64,000 bases of DNA from an uncultured Oscillibacter sp. (GCA_947365245.1 CANAWG010000011.1:36452-100451); one strand, 5' to 3'. Shown: positions 15,946-24,502, counted from the first letter of the stretch. The notes: generated by a model from the sequence alone, not told the origin. Made by a program: numbers and translations.

Positions 15946-16458
15946 TCAGTCTTTCGGCATCTCCCTGCCCAGCCGCTTATACATGGTCTTCTTCACCGCC
16001 CGGAGGATGTTCTCGTACCCCGTGCAGCGGCACAGGTGGCCGGAGAGGTGCTTGCGGATCTCCTCGTCGGTGTACTCCCTGCCGCTCTCCAGCAGCTCCA
16101 CCGCCGACATGATGAAGCCCGGCGTGCAGAAGCCGCACTGGATGGCCGCCTCGTCGATGAACGCCTGCTGGATGTCGCTGAGCTCCCCGTCCGGGCCCAT
16201 GAGGCCCTCCAGGGTGCGGACGCGCTTGCCCTCGGCCCAGACCGCCAGGTAGATGCAGGAGTTGAAGGTCTCGCCGTCAATGAGCACGTTGCACGCGCCG
16301 CACTCCCCCACCTCGCAGCCCTTTTTCACGCTGAGGGTGTGGTAGTCGTTCCGCAGCATATCCGTGAGGCTGGCCCGGACGTCCACCGTCTTCTCCACGT
16401 CTTTTCCGTTGAGGTTGAAATGAACGGTCTGATACTGGATCTCGTGCTTCTCCATCAC
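15946..16458 (-). CDS. xdhC: Xanthine dehydrogenase, [2Fe-2S] subunit
   Basis: 170 aa electron-transfer subunit of a three-subunit molybdenum hydroxylase. The first cluster is bound by the plant-type ferredoxin motif GCEVGECGACNVLIDG plus a downstream Cys; the second by QCGFCTPG and CRCTGY, all intact. It is the last gene of xdhA-xdhB-xdhC; its ATG overlaps the xdhB stop by 4 bp (ATGA), indicating translational coupling. Electrons pass from the Mo site in XdhA through these clusters to FAD in XdhB. The gene name follows E. coli XdhABC usage, not the XdhC chaperone name. Confidence 0.93.
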   Translation of the reverse strand: MMEKHEIQYQTVHFNLNGKDVEKTVDVRASLTDMLRNDYHTLSVKKGCEVGECGACNVLIDGETFNSCIYLAVWAEGKRVRTLEGLMGPDGELSDIQQAFIDEAAIQCGFCTPGFIMSAVELLESGREYTDEEIRKHLSGHLCRCTGYENILRAVKKTMYKRLGREMPKD

Positions 16459-17336
16459 AGGTCACCTCCCGCCAGCTTCACAGATTCGATAAAGGCCCGC
16501 TTGGCGCTCTCCACGGCGATGTGGAGGCGGAAGTCCTTGGCCGCCCGCCAGGAGTCCCGGGGATTGATGTCCTCCTTCACCGCCCGGGCGAACCGCTCCG
16601 CCAGGTCCAGCGAGACCGGCTGGCCCGCCGCCAGCTGCTCGGCGTGGTGTGCCCGCAGGGGCACCGGCCCCGCCACGCCAAAGGCCACCCGGGCCCGCTC
16701 CACCGTCTTTTTATCGGCGGAGAGGCGGACATTGACGGAGGTGCCCAATGTGGCGATGTCCATGGCGCTGCGCATGGCGTATTTGATGTAGTGGCCATAG
16801 CAGTTCTCATAGCTCTCTTTGGGAATGAGAATGGCGGTCTGGAGCTCTCCCGCCCGGATGTCCACCTTGCCCGCCCGGATGTAGAACTCTCCGATGGGCT
16901 GGCGGCGGACGCCCTCCGGCCCCGTCAGCTCCACGATGGCGTCATAGGCGTGGAGGGTGGAGGCGGAGTCGGCGGAGGTGACGCCGTTGCAGGTGTTGCC
17001 GCCGATGGTGCCGATGTTGCGGATCTGGGGTCCGCCCACCTGGTCCACGGCCTCCCCCAGCACATTGATGTACTTCTGGATCAGGGGGTCCCGGGTGATG
17101 TGGGAGAAGCTGGTGAGAGAGCCGATCCGGAGGGTGCCGTCCTCCTCCATGGAGACGCCCCGGAGCTCGTCCAGGGTCTGGATGGAGATCAGCTCCGCGC
17201 CGGCCCGTTTTCCCTCCCGCATCTGCACCAGCACGTCGGATCCGCCGGCGATGATCTGGGCGTCCGGGTGGGCCAGGCGGAGGGCCACGGCGTCGGCCAC
17301 GCTCTTTGCCTGATACAGGGCTTTCATGTCATACAT
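16455..17336 (-). CDS. xdhB: Xanthine dehydrogenase, FAD-binding subunit
   Basis: 293 aa. Vanillyl-alcohol-oxidase/PCMH-type FAD domain with IIAGGSDVLVQM and IGTIGGNTCNGV for pyrophosphate and isoalloxazine contacts, then a CO-dehydrogenase flavoprotein C-terminal domain from about residue 180. Takes electrons from XdhC and passes them to NAD+ or another acceptor. Start ATG at 17336 behind AAAGGAGGG, 15 bp after the xdhA stop; its end overlaps xdhC. The context fixes its role in the complex. Whether the physiological substrate is xanthine, hypoxanthine or another heterocycle is not readable. Confidence 0.93.
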   Translation of the reverse strand: MYDMKALYQAKSVADAVALRLAHPDAQIIAGGSDVLVQMREGKRAGAELISIQTLDELRGVSMEEDGTLRIGSLTSFSHITRDPLIQKYINVLGEAVDQVGGPQIRNIGTIGGNTCNGVTSADSASTLHAYDAIVELTGPEGVRRQPIGEFYIRAGKVDIRAGELQTAILIPKESYENCYGHYIKYAMRSAMDIATLGTSVNVRLSADKKTVERARVAFGVAGPVPLRAHHAEQLAAGQPVSLDLAERFARAVKEDINPRDSWRAAKDFRLHIAVESAKRAFIESVKLAGGDL

Positions 17337-17351
17337 GTGCTTGACCCTCCT

Positions 17352-19646
17352 TTACTCTTCAATGAGCCCCGCCTCTTTGAACTTTCGGTAGAGGACGTGG
17401 GGCGTGATGGGACAGCAGTCGATGGCCACGCCGGTGGCGTTCAAAATGGCGTTGCGGATGGCCGGGGCGCCGGAGCAGGCCGGGGGCTCGCCCAACGCCT
17501 TGGTGCCGTAGGGAGACGTGGGCTCCGGGTTCTCCACAAAGGCCGCCTCCAGGGCGGGGTGGTCCATAAAGGTGGAGAGCTTGTAGTCCAGCAGGTTGTT
17601 GTTCAGGGGCTTTCCGGTCCTCTCGTCGAACTTCAGCTCCTCGGAGAGGCCGTAGCCGATGGCCATGGACATGCCGCCGTGGACCTGGGCCTCCGCCAGG
17701 GCGGGGTTGATGAGCCTGCCGCAGTCGTGGACGTTCACCATCCGCAGCAGCTTCACCTTGCACATGGGGATGTCCACCTCCACCTCGGCAAAGGAACAGC
17801 CGAAGGAGTAGGCGTTGGACTTGATCTGGGCGGTGGTCTCGGCGGTGATGTGCTGGCTGTGCTCCAGGGAGTAGAGGCTCTCCGTGGCCAGGTCCCCCAG
17901 GGACTTCAAAACACGCCCGTCGGACTTGCGGACAATCTGCCCGTCCACCAGGTCCAGGTTCGAGACCGGCATCCGGGTCTGCTCATGGGCGATGTTCAAG
18001 ATGCGCTCTCGCAGGGCCTGGGCCGTCTGCATGATCGAAAAGCCGCCGATGTAGGTCTGCCGGGAGGCGTAGGCCCCGGTTCCAAAGGGGGTGACGTCGG
18101 TATCCTGGGTGGAGACGACGTGGACGTCCTCCAGGGGGATCCCCACGGCGTCCGCCACCATCTGGGAGTAGGCGGTGTCGCAGCCCTGGCCGATCTCCGT
18201 CTCGCCGGTCTGGAACTGGAGGGAGCCGTCCTGGTTCAGCACCATGCGGCAGGAGGAAGACTCCAGGGAGATGGGCCACACGGCGGTGTTGTACCAGAAC
18301 ACCGCCAGTCCCACGCCCCGGCGGACGGGGCCGGTCTGGTCCCTGTAGGCTTCAAATTTCTTGATGTAGTCGATGGCGGCAATGCCCTTATCCATACACT
18401 GGTTGAACGTGTCGTGGTAGAGCTCGTTTTTGGAAAAGCCGTCCACATAGCCCACGGGCATCAGATTCCTCCGCCGGAACTCCAGCGGCGGCATGCCGAT
18501 CGCTTTACAGATGTCGTCGATGTGGCTCTCTCCGGCAAACATGGCCTGGGGGATGCCGTAGCCCCGCATGGCGCCGGCGGCGGGGCGGTTGGTGTACACC
18601 GTCCAGCAGTCGCACTCCACATTGGGGCAGGGGTAGAGCTGGGGGAAAGCGTTCATGCCCTTGGCGTTGACGCCGTGGCCGTGGGAGGCGTAGGCCCCCT
18701 GGTTGGAAAAGGACTCAAACTTCCGGGCAACCAGCGTCCCGTCGGGCCGGACGTAGGAGATGATGTGGGTGCGGATGGCGTGGCGGACCCGGTTGGAGAC
18801 GAAGGTCTCCTCCCGGCTGCACTCCAGCTTCACAAGCCGTCCCCCCACCTGGGTGGAGCACCAGGCGCACAGGGGCTCGTACAGCGCGTCCTGCTTGTTG
18901 CCAAAGCCGCCGCCGATGTAGGGCTTGATGATCCGCACCTTGCCCCAGGGCATCCCCAGGGCCTGGCCCACCACCCGGCGGACGATGTGAGGGATCTGGG
19001 TGGAGCTGACCACCACCATCCGCCCCGCCTCCTCATAGGCGAAGCACCCGTGGTTTTCAATGTGGCAGTGCTGGACCGTGGGGGTGTCGTACCAGCCCTC
19101 CACCTTGATAAGCCCCGGCTCCTGCCGGGCTGCCTCGTAGTCCCCCCGGCGGACGTCGGAGTGGCCCAGGATGTTGTTTTGGTACTTCTCGTGGAGCTGG
19201 GGCGCGCCGTCGGCCATGGCCTTTTGCACGTCCAGCACAAAGGGCAAAACCTCATACTCCACCTTCAGGGCCCGGACGCCCTGGGCCGCCGCCACCTCGT
19301 CCTGGGCGATGACCGCCGCCACCTCGTCGCCGTAGTAGCGGACGTGGCGGTTCAAGAGCAGCCGGTCGGCCACATCCTGATGGCTGGGGTCCGTGGACCA
19401 GGGGTGTCCCGCCGTGGGGAAGGGGCGGTCGGGCACATCGAAGCAGGTCAGGACTTTCACCACGCCGGGGACTGCCTCCGCCGCCGCGGTGTCGATGGAC
19501 TTCACATAGCCGTGGGCGATGGTGGAGTGGCAGATCTTCACCACCAGCGCCTCCTGGCCGCAGAGGTCGTCCGTGTACCTGGCCCGGCCCGCGGCCTTCT
19601 CCCGGGCGTCCACCCGCGGGACGCTCCTGCCGACGCTCTTGCTCAT
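17352..19646 (-). CDS. xdhA: Xanthine dehydrogenase, molybdenum-binding subunit
   Basis: 764 aa catalytic subunit carrying the molybdopterin cofactor. N-terminal aldehyde-oxidase hammerhead domain (about 15-130) and large Mo-binding domain. Motifs: GGGFGNKQD (dithiolene contact), GAMRGYGIPQ (Mo-pocket loop), GQGCDTAYSQM, and the C-terminal GTKALGEPPACSGAP with the catalytic Glu (GEPP). First gene of the operon, ribosome site AAAGGAGGG, divergent from the mocA-like gene. Enzymes of this layout in E. coli and Clostridia act in purine salvage or degradation. Selenium dependence is possible but cannot be inferred from this subunit. Confidence 0.94.
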   Translation of the reverse strand: MSKSVGRSVPRVDAREKAAGRARYTDDLCGQEALVVKICHSTIAHGYVKSIDTAAAEAVPGVVKVLTCFDVPDRPFPTAGHPWSTDPSHQDVADRLLLNRHVRYYGDEVAAVIAQDEVAAAQGVRALKVEYEVLPFVLDVQKAMADGAPQLHEKYQNNILGHSDVRRGDYEAARQEPGLIKVEGWYDTPTVQHCHIENHGCFAYEEAGRMVVVSSTQIPHIVRRVVGQALGMPWGKVRIIKPYIGGGFGNKQDALYEPLCAWCSTQVGGRLVKLECSREETFVSNRVRHAIRTHIISYVRPDGTLVARKFESFSNQGAYASHGHGVNAKGMNAFPQLYPCPNVECDCWTVYTNRPAAGAMRGYGIPQAMFAGESHIDDICKAIGMPPLEFRRRNLMPVGYVDGFSKNELYHDTFNQCMDKGIAAIDYIKKFEAYRDQTGPVRRGVGLAVFWYNTAVWPISLESSSCRMVLNQDGSLQFQTGETEIGQGCDTAYSQMVADAVGIPLEDVHVVSTQDTDVTPFGTGAYASRQTYIGGFSIMQTAQALRERILNIAHEQTRMPVSNLDLVDGQIVRKSDGRVLKSLGDLATESLYSLEHSQHITAETTAQIKSNAYSFGCSFAEVEVDIPMCKVKLLRMVNVHDCGRLINPALAEAQVHGGMSMAIGYGLSEELKFDERTGKPLNNNLLDYKLSTFMDHPALEAAFVENPEPTSPYGTKALGEPPACSGAPAIRNAILNATGVAIDCCPITPHVLYRKFKEAGLIEE

Positions 19647-19665
19647 AGGAAACCCTCCTTTTTGT

Positions 19666-19694
19666 TTGCGTGATTAAGGAAAATCGGATATACT
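19666..19694 (+). promoter_or_regulatory. Sigma-A promoter of the mocA-like gene
   Basis: TTGCGT (19666-19671), 17 bp, TATACT (19689-19694), about 42 bp before the start. Confidence 0.65.
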
Positions 19695-19736
19695 ATTCTT
19701 ATCTTTCAAACTCACTGGATACAGGAGATGCTTGCG

Positions 19737-20318
19737 ATGCTGAAATTGGGCTGTGTGGTGATGGCGGCGGGGAACGCCCGGCGCTTCGGGGACAACAAGC
19801 TGGCGGCCCGGCTGGAGGGCCGGAGCCTGATCCGCCGGACGCTGGAAGCGGTGCCGCCGGAGACCTTTGATACCGTTGCGGTGGTGACCCAGTATGAGGA
19901 GATTCTAAAGCTCGCCGGGGAGTTTGGCTTCACCGCCGTCCGCAACATCCACCCGGATCATGGCATCAGCCGCACCATCGCCCTGGGGCTCACGGCCCTG
20001 GGGGACTGTGATGGCGCTATGTTTCTGGTCAGCGACCAGCCCCTTTTGCGGCGGGAGAGCGTGGCGGCCCTGGCCCGCTTCTGGCGGGAGCGGCCGGACA
20101 AGCTGGCGGCCCTGGCCCACGGCGGCGTCCGGGGCAACCCCTGCGTCTTCCCCGCCCGGTTTTTCCCGGAGCTGCTGGCGCTGACGGAGGACCACGGCGG
20201 CAACACCGTCATCCGGCGGCACGAGGAGGATCTGCGGCTTCTGGAGGTGCCGGAGGCGGAGCTGACGGACGTGGACACCCCCCAGGCCCTGGCAAAACTC
20301 AAGGAGGAGATGGCCTGA
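19737..20318 (+). CDS. mocA: Molybdenum cofactor cytidylyltransferase, MocA-like
   Basis: 193 aa NTP-transferase that attaches CMP to molybdopterin to make the MCD form used by xanthine-dehydrogenase-family enzymes. N-terminal nucleotide-binding motif VVMAAGNARRFGDNKL (the MobA/MocA signature), catalytic metal region MFLVSDQPLL, and the conserved GNPCVFPARFF segment. Start taken at the second ATG (19737), 9 bp behind ACAGGAG; the first ATG abuts the ribosome site. Divergent from xdhABC and convergent with the XdhD-like gene, both of which need such a cofactor. MobA (GMP-adding) is less likely given this context and the GNP motif. Confidence 0.88.
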   Translation: MLKLGCVVMAAGNARRFGDNKLAARLEGRSLIRRTLEAVPPETFDTVAVVTQYEEILKLAGEFGFTAVRNIHPDHGISRTIALGLTALGDCDGAMFLVSDQPLLRRESVAALARFWRERPDKLAALAHGGVRGNPCVFPARFFPELLALTEDHGGNTVIRRHEEDLRLLEVPEAELTDVDTPQALAKLKEEMA

Positions 20319-20326
20319 CACGGTCC

Positions 20327-20352
20327 GCCGCCCCCAAACGGGGCGGCTTTCC
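20327..20352. terminator. Terminator between convergent genes
   Basis: GCCGCCCC, loop CAAAC, GGGGCGGC then TTTCCTCTT. Confidence 0.75.
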
Positions 20353-20354
20353 TC

Positions 20355-22904
20355 TTATTTTCTGGTGTAGGGCGTGTCCTCCAGGGGGAGGGTGGTGCGG
20401 AACTTGCCGTCGTAGCGGTAATAGGCGTCGGCGATGGCCGGGGCCGTTGGGATGGAGGTGATCTCCCCCACGCCGATGGCCCCGCAGGCCACGTTCAGCC
20501 CCGGCTTCTCCACCACGATGGCGGTGATCTCCGGGATCTGGTTGGCCCGGAAGAGGCCCAGTGTGCCGTACCTGGCGGTGGGCTTGCAGTCCACCAGCGG
20601 GTAGCGCTCCGTCAGGGCAAAGCCCATGCTCATCACAACGCCCCCCTCGATCTGCCCCTCCACGGAGAGGGGGTTCACCGCCTTGCCCACGTCGTGGGCC
20701 GCCACCATCTGCTGAATTTTTCCGTCCTCGTCCAGAATGCAGATCTGGGTGGCGTAGCCGTAGGCGATGTGGCTGACGGGGTTGGGCACGTCGGCCCCCA
20801 GGGGGTCCGTCTTCCCCAGGTACTCCCCCCGGAACTCCCGGCCGTTCAGCGTCTCCAGTCCGCCGGCTGCCAACGCCTCCCGCAGGTCCTCACAGGCCCG
20901 GCGGCAGGCCTCGCCGGTGAACAGCGTCTGCCGGGACCCGGAGGTGGTGCCGGAGTCCGGGGCAAAATAGGTGTTGGACCGCTCGTAGACCACCTGTTCC
21001 GGTTTGAGGCCCGTCTGGTCGCAGACCATCTGGGTCAGCACCGTGCCCAGGCCCTGGCCGATGCAGGAGGCCCCGGCGAAGATGTGGACCTTTCCGTCCT
21101 CCACCGTCAGCCGCACACGGCCCGTGTCCGGGATGCCCACGCCCACGCCGGCGTTCTTCATGGCGCAGGCGAGACCCACGTATTTGGCCTTGTCGTAGTA
21201 GGGCTTCACCGCCTCCAGCGTCTCCACCAGACCGGTGGAATCGTCCACGATCTGGCCGTTGGGCAGCTCCTGCCCCGGGCGGATGGCGTTGCGGTAGCGG
21301 ATCTCCCAGGGTGTGATGCCCACCAGGTCCGCCATGCGGTTTAAGAGGCTCTCGATGCAAAAGCACGTCTGGGTCACGCCGAAGCCCCGGAACGCCCCGG
21401 CGGGGGGATTGTTGGTGTAGTAGGCCCAGCCGTCAATCTCAAAGTTCTGGTAGTTGTAGGGCCCGGCGGCGTGGGTGCAGGCCCGCTCCAGCACCGGCCC
21501 GCCCAGGGAGGCGTAGGCCCCGGTGTCGGCGATGACCTCAGCGGCCACGCCCTGGATGATGCCGTTTTCGTCGCAGCCCAGGGAGAACTCCATCTCCATG
21601 GGGTGGCGCTTGGGGTGGATCAGGATGCTCTCCGCCCGGGTGAGCTTCACCTTCACCGGCCGCCCGGTCAAAACCGCCAGCAGGGCGGCGTGGTGCTGGA
21701 CGGTCACGTCCTCCTTGCCGCCGAAGCCGCCGCCCACCAGGCAGTTGCGGACCTTCACCCGCTCCGCCGGCCAGCCCAGCATGGTCATGATCTCGTGCTG
21801 GGTATCGTAGGCGCCCTGGTCGGTGGAGAGGACCATCACCCCCTCCCCGTCGGGGCAGGCCACGGCGCACTCCGGCTCCAAAAAGGCGTGCTCCGTCCAG
21901 GGGGTGTAGAACCGCTGGGTCAGCATGTACTTGCTCTTGGCGATGGCCTCCGCCGGGTTGCCCCGCTGGATGTGCTTGTGGGTCAGCAGGTTCCCCTCCC
22001 GGTGGACCAGGGGGGCGTCCGGCAACATGGCCTCCCGGGGGCTGCGGACGCAGGGAAGCTCCTCGTAGTCCACCTTCACCAGCGCCTTGGCCTGCTGGAG
22101 GATCTCCGGCGTCTCCGCCGCCACCAGGCAGACGGCGTCCCCCAGGTAGTGGGTGATGTCCCCCACGGCGATCATGGTGTCCCAGTCCTGCTTCAGGTGG
22201 CCCACCTTGTTGCTGCCCGGCACGTCCGCGGCGGTGTACACCCCCACCACGCCGGGCAAAGCCCTGGCCTCCTCCGTATGGATGGCCAGCACCCTGGCCC
22301 GGGGATATTCGCTGCGGACGGCGCTGCCGTAGATCATGCCGTCCAGGTACACGTCGTCCGGGTAGACGCCGGTGCCGGTGACCTTCTCCTCCACGTCGAT
22401 CCGGGGAACCCGGGCGCCCAGAGACCAGTCCTCCGCCGCCCGGGGGACCTCCCCGGACCGGAACAGCTCCGCCGCCAGCAAAATGGCGTCGATGATCTTT
22501 ACATACCCGGTGCAGCGGCAGATGTTGTTGCGGATGGCGAAAGCCGCCTCCTCCCGGGTGGGGTTCGGATTGTTGTCCAGCAAGGCCTTGGCGGAGATCA
22601 CCATCCCCGGGATGCAGAAGCCGCACTGGACCGCCCCGGCGTGGCCGAAAGCATACGTGTAGACCTGCCGCTCAAAATCGCTGAGGCCCTCCACGGTGAG
22701 GACCGCCTTGCCCTCCAGCTTGTCGGTCTGGGGGACGCAGGCCTTGGTGGGCTTGCCGTCAATGAGGACGGTGCAGGTGCCGCAGGCGCCCTCGCTGCAT
22801 CCGTCCTTTACAGAGGTCAGGCCCAGGGTGTCCCGCAGGTACCGCAGCAGCTTCTGGTTTTTCTCCACAGTCACGGTCTTGCCATTTACGCGAAACGTTG
22901 CCAT
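20355..22904 (-). CDS. Fused molybdenum hydroxylase, XdhD-like (selenium-dependent xanthine dehydrogenase type)
   Basis: 849 aa. A [2Fe-2S] module (residues 1-155, GCSEGACGTCTVL, QCGFCIPGM, CRCTGY) is fused to the aldehyde-oxidase hammerhead and Mo-binding domains (about 165-849; GGGFGGKED, GAFRGFGVTQ, GQGLGTVLTQM, GVGEITSIPTAP with the catalytic Glu). There is no FAD domain, so another electron acceptor partner is required; XdhB from the neighbouring operon could serve, by inference. The fusion layout matches E. coli XdhD and the selenium-dependent xanthine dehydrogenases of Clostridia, which carry labile selenium rather than selenocysteine. No selD or yqeB-type gene is in the window. Own promoter upstream with a symmetrical site. 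Confidence 0.88.
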   Translation of the reverse strand: MATFRVNGKTVTVEKNQKLLRYLRDTLGLTSVKDGCSEGACGTCTVLIDGKPTKACVPQTDKLEGKAVLTVEGLSDFERQVYTYAFGHAGAVQCGFCIPGMVISAKALLDNNPNPTREEAAFAIRNNICRCTGYVKIIDAILLAAELFRSGEVPRAAEDWSLGARVPRIDVEEKVTGTGVYPDDVYLDGMIYGSAVRSEYPRARVLAIHTEEARALPGVVGVYTAADVPGSNKVGHLKQDWDTMIAVGDITHYLGDAVCLVAAETPEILQQAKALVKVDYEELPCVRSPREAMLPDAPLVHREGNLLTHKHIQRGNPAEAIAKSKYMLTQRFYTPWTEHAFLEPECAVACPDGEGVMVLSTDQGAYDTQHEIMTMLGWPAERVKVRNCLVGGGFGGKEDVTVQHHAALLAVLTGRPVKVKLTRAESILIHPKRHPMEMEFSLGCDENGIIQGVAAEVIADTGAYASLGGPVLERACTHAAGPYNYQNFEIDGWAYYTNNPPAGAFRGFGVTQTCFCIESLLNRMADLVGITPWEIRYRNAIRPGQELPNGQIVDDSTGLVETLEAVKPYYDKAKYVGLACAMKNAGVGVGIPDTGRVRLTVEDGKVHIFAGASCIGQGLGTVLTQMVCDQTGLKPEQVVYERSNTYFAPDSGTTSGSRQTLFTGEACRRACEDLREALAAGGLETLNGREFRGEYLGKTDPLGADVPNPVSHIAYGYATQICILDEDGKIQQMVAAHDVGKAVNPLSVEGQIEGGVVMSMGFALTERYPLVDCKPTARYGTLGLFRANQIPEITAIVVEKPGLNVACGAIGVGEITSIPTAPAIADAYYRYDGKFRTTLPLEDTPYTRK

Positions 22905-22987
22905 AAAAGACTCCTTGCTCCCGTGCCCGCCCTCGGTCCCACGGTTATATGTGATTTTCAGAAAGGTCGACCTTTCCGCTTTTGTAC

Positions 22988-23016
22988 ATTATACCTGAAA
23001 GTGAGACAATGCGCAA
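22988..23016 (-). promoter_or_regulatory. Promoter of the XdhD-like gene
   Basis: Minus strand TTGCGC (23011-23016), 17 bp, TATAAT (22988-22993), about 85 bp upstream of the start at 22904. Confidence 0.65.
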
Positions 23017-23025
23017 CCTCACTTT
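22998..23025. promoter_or_regulatory. Dyad AAAGTGAG-N12-CTCACTTT over the -35 box
   Basis: Perfect 8-bp half-sites 12 bp apart enclose the -35 hexamer of the XdhD-like gene. The placement suggests a repressor site. The half-site is similar to, but in the opposite arrangement from, the operator at 14018-14059. Confidence 0.5.
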
Positions 23026-23040
23026 TGTCAATCCGTTATT

Positions 23041-23679
23041 CTATTTTAAGTCCAACGGCGGCAGCTCCCACCCCACCGCCAGAGCGCCCTTTCGAACCGA
23101 GATCCGGGCCGGCGGCGCTGTGATGTGGTTGCTGACGCCAATGGGAAAATCCGGCGTCAGCACGGCCTCTTCCAGGGGGTATTGGAAGCCGGTCTCGTCC
23201 ACGCCCTCCGCCCGGTCCCCCAGGCAGAAAGCGGAGAACAGCCCCCACCCCACCGTTCCGGGCACCTCCAGCGCCTCGTTCTCGATGACGGTCCACACGA
23301 AGTCGTCGCCGTACAGCCAGCCTCTGGCCCCTCTCCGCCGGAGGAACAGCAGCGACTGGAGGTTGGCCAGGGTGTGGTCCAGGCGCTTGCCGCCGGTGCC
23401 GCCGTAGATGTGGAACTCCCCGCAGCCCGCCTCCAGTCCCGTCCGGAGGGCCGCCAGGGTGTCGGTGTCGTCTTTCTCCACCGGCAGGCGGCGGACACGG
23501 GAGAAGTCCGCCGGAGCCTCCATGGAATCAAAGTCCCCCAGCAGGAGGTCGGGGACGATCCCCGCTTGCAGGCAGGTCTGATAACCCGCGTCGGCGGCGA
23601 TCACCAGATCCCCGGTCTCTCCGGGCCGCTGCCGCAGGCCGTAAAAGGTACCGGCAGCGAAGATAAAGCAGCGTTTCAT
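23041..23679 (-). CDS. thiN: Thiamine pyrophosphokinase
   Basis: 212 aa. Transfers pyrophosphate from ATP to thiamine to make the active cofactor. N-terminal catalytic domain with VIAADAGYQTCLQAGI and LLGDFDSM (Mg2+/ATP-binding acidic cluster), KDDTDTLAAL, and YGGTGGKRLDHTLANLQ, the thiamine pyrophosphokinase signature; C-terminal beta-rich thiamine-binding domain from about residue 140. Start ATG at 23679 behind GGGAGGG; the longer frame runs into the promoter. Thiamine salvage is consistent with the TPP-dependent enzyme at 41.4 kb but also with general metabolism. Confidence 0.92.
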   Translation of the reverse strand: MKRCFIFAAGTFYGLRQRPGETGDLVIAADAGYQTCLQAGIVPDLLLGDFDSMEAPADFSRVRRLPVEKDDTDTLAALRTGLEAGCGEFHIYGGTGGKRLDHTLANLQSLLFLRRRGARGWLYGDDFVWTVIENEALEVPGTVGWGLFSAFCLGDRAEGVDETGFQYPLEEAVLTPDFPIGVSNHITAPPARISVRKGALAVGWELPPLDLK

Positions 23680-23709
23680 GAGGCCGTTTCCCTCCCACCT
23701 TTTTTTATC

Positions 23710-23738
23710 ATTATACCATAGCTCCTCCCGCCTGGCAA
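23710..23738 (-). promoter_or_regulatory. Sigma-A promoter of thiN
   Basis: Minus strand TTGCCA (23733-23738), 17 bp, TATAAT (23710-23715). Confidence 0.75.
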
Positions 23739-23794
23739 TTCGTTTCCCGGTCTCGGTTGGACAGGAAAATTTTTTTATTTTTTCGCGGAAAGGC

Positions 23795-23824
23795 TTGACA
23801 AAAACACACCAAGTCTGGTATAGT
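23795..23824 (+). promoter_or_regulatory. Promoter of the tRNA cluster
   Basis: TTGACA (23795-23800), 18 bp, TATAGT (23819-23824), 29 bp upstream of the first tRNA. Confidence 0.75.
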
Positions 23825-23852
23825 AATTTCTGCCCGTTGGCGGGCAAGCTAT

Positions 23853-23929
23853 GGCGGCATAGCTCAGTTGGCTAGAGCATGCGGTTCATACCCGCAGTGT
23901 CCCCGGTTCAAATCCAGGTGCCGCTACCA
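23853..23929 (+). tRNA. tRNA-Met (CAT)
   Basis: Cloverleaf with acceptor GGCGGCA/TGCCGCT, D arm GCTC/GAGC, anticodon stem TGCGG/CCGCA with loop TTCATAC (anticodon CAT) and encoded CCA. The T stem CCCGG/CCAGG has one C-A mismatch. The form fits an elongator Met; a tRNA-Ile2 with modified CAT cannot be excluded. Confidence 0.92.
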
Positions 23930-23930
23930 A

Positions 23931-23961
23931 TTCCATGGAGCGCCGTCAGGCGCTTCATGGA
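23931..23961 (+). other. Hairpin between tRNA-Met and tRNA-Glu
   Basis: TTCCATGGAGCGCC, loop GTCA, GGCGCTTCATGGAA, directly behind the CCA. No T run; more likely a processing or spacer hairpin than a terminator. Confidence 0.6.
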
Positions 23962-24027
23962 AGCCCCCACTTCCCTCCTCAGGTTTTTTGAGTTGGGCGG
24001 GAGAGCGGGATGCGTTTTCCCCGGCAA

Positions 24028-24102
24028 GGCCCGTTGGTCAAGTGGTTAAGACACGGCCCTTTCACGGCTGTAACATGGGTTCGAATCCCGTACGGGTCAC
24101 CA
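24028..24102 (+). tRNA. tRNA-Glu (TTC)
   Basis: Acceptor GGCCCGT/ACGGGTC, anticodon loop CTTTCAC (TTC), T arm GGGTTCGAATCCC, encoded ACCA. Standard tRNA-Glu. Confidence 0.95.
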
Positions 24103-24140
24103 TCCCATAAGATGCCGTGACGCGCGGCGTCTTATGGGAC
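24103..24140 (+). other. Hairpin between tRNA-Glu and tRNA-Val
   Basis: TCCCATAAGATGCCG, loop TGACGCG, CGGCGTCTTATGGGA, immediately behind the CCA; a second spacer hairpin without a T run. Confidence 0.6.
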
Positions 24141-24162
24141 AGCAAAATCGAATATGGCAGAT

Positions 24163-24239
24163 GGAGGCTTAGCTCAGCTGGTTAGAGCGCATGCTTCACA
24201 CGCATGAGGCCACTGGTTCGAGTCCAGTAGTCTCCACCA
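24163..24239 (+). tRNA. tRNA-Val (CAC)
   Basis: Acceptor GGAGGCT/AGTCTCC, anticodon stem CATGC/GCATG with loop TTCACAC (CAC), T arm CTGGTTCGAGTCCAG, encoded CCA. The island with an integrase begins about 30 bp further on. Confidence 0.93.
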
Positions 24240-24242
24240 CCG

Positions 24243-24277
24243 GCCCGCCTAAACCGTGTGGTTTCGGCGGGTTTCTT
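24243..24277 (+). terminator. Terminator of the tRNA operon
   Basis: CCCGCCTAAACC, loop GTGT, GGTTTCGGCGGG then TTTCTT. Confidence 0.85.
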
Positions 24278-24408
24278 CTGCTTTTCGCAACTTTTTACTG
24301 GGGTTTATTTTTGCTATTTCAGGCAGGCCCACAATTTGATCCACACGGGGAAATGTCCGGAAAGGGCGAAAGAGTACCGGGCAGGAAAAACCTGCCCGGT
24401 ACTGCTGT
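24271..24408 (+). repeat. Island boundary repeat, copy 1 (candidate att region)
   Basis: About 135 bp matching 59567-59701 in direct orientation, by eye at roughly 80-85% identity, with a perfect core CCGGAAAGGGCGAAAGAG and the flanking GTACCGGGCAGG. Both copies follow a rho-independent hairpin and both are followed by the 3' end of a tyrosine integrase gene or its remnant. Confidence 0.65.
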
Positions 24409-24473
24409 TTTTATCCCCCTCTCACGGGTGGTAGCTGCTGATAGCAGGTCCAATTCAAAGGGAAAACATACTA

Positions 24474-24502
24474 TTGCAATGCGGCATCAATTTTTGTAAA
24501 AT
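24474..24502 (+). promoter_or_regulatory. Promoter of the 24559 gene
   Basis: TTGCAA (24474-24479), 17 bp, TAAAAT (24497-24502). Confidence 0.6.

Noticed and set aside
16521..19673. 1050-codon open frame on the plus strand
   Set aside because: Antisense shadow of xdhB and xdhA in high-GC DNA; His/Gly/Val-rich translation, no ribosome site, no family.
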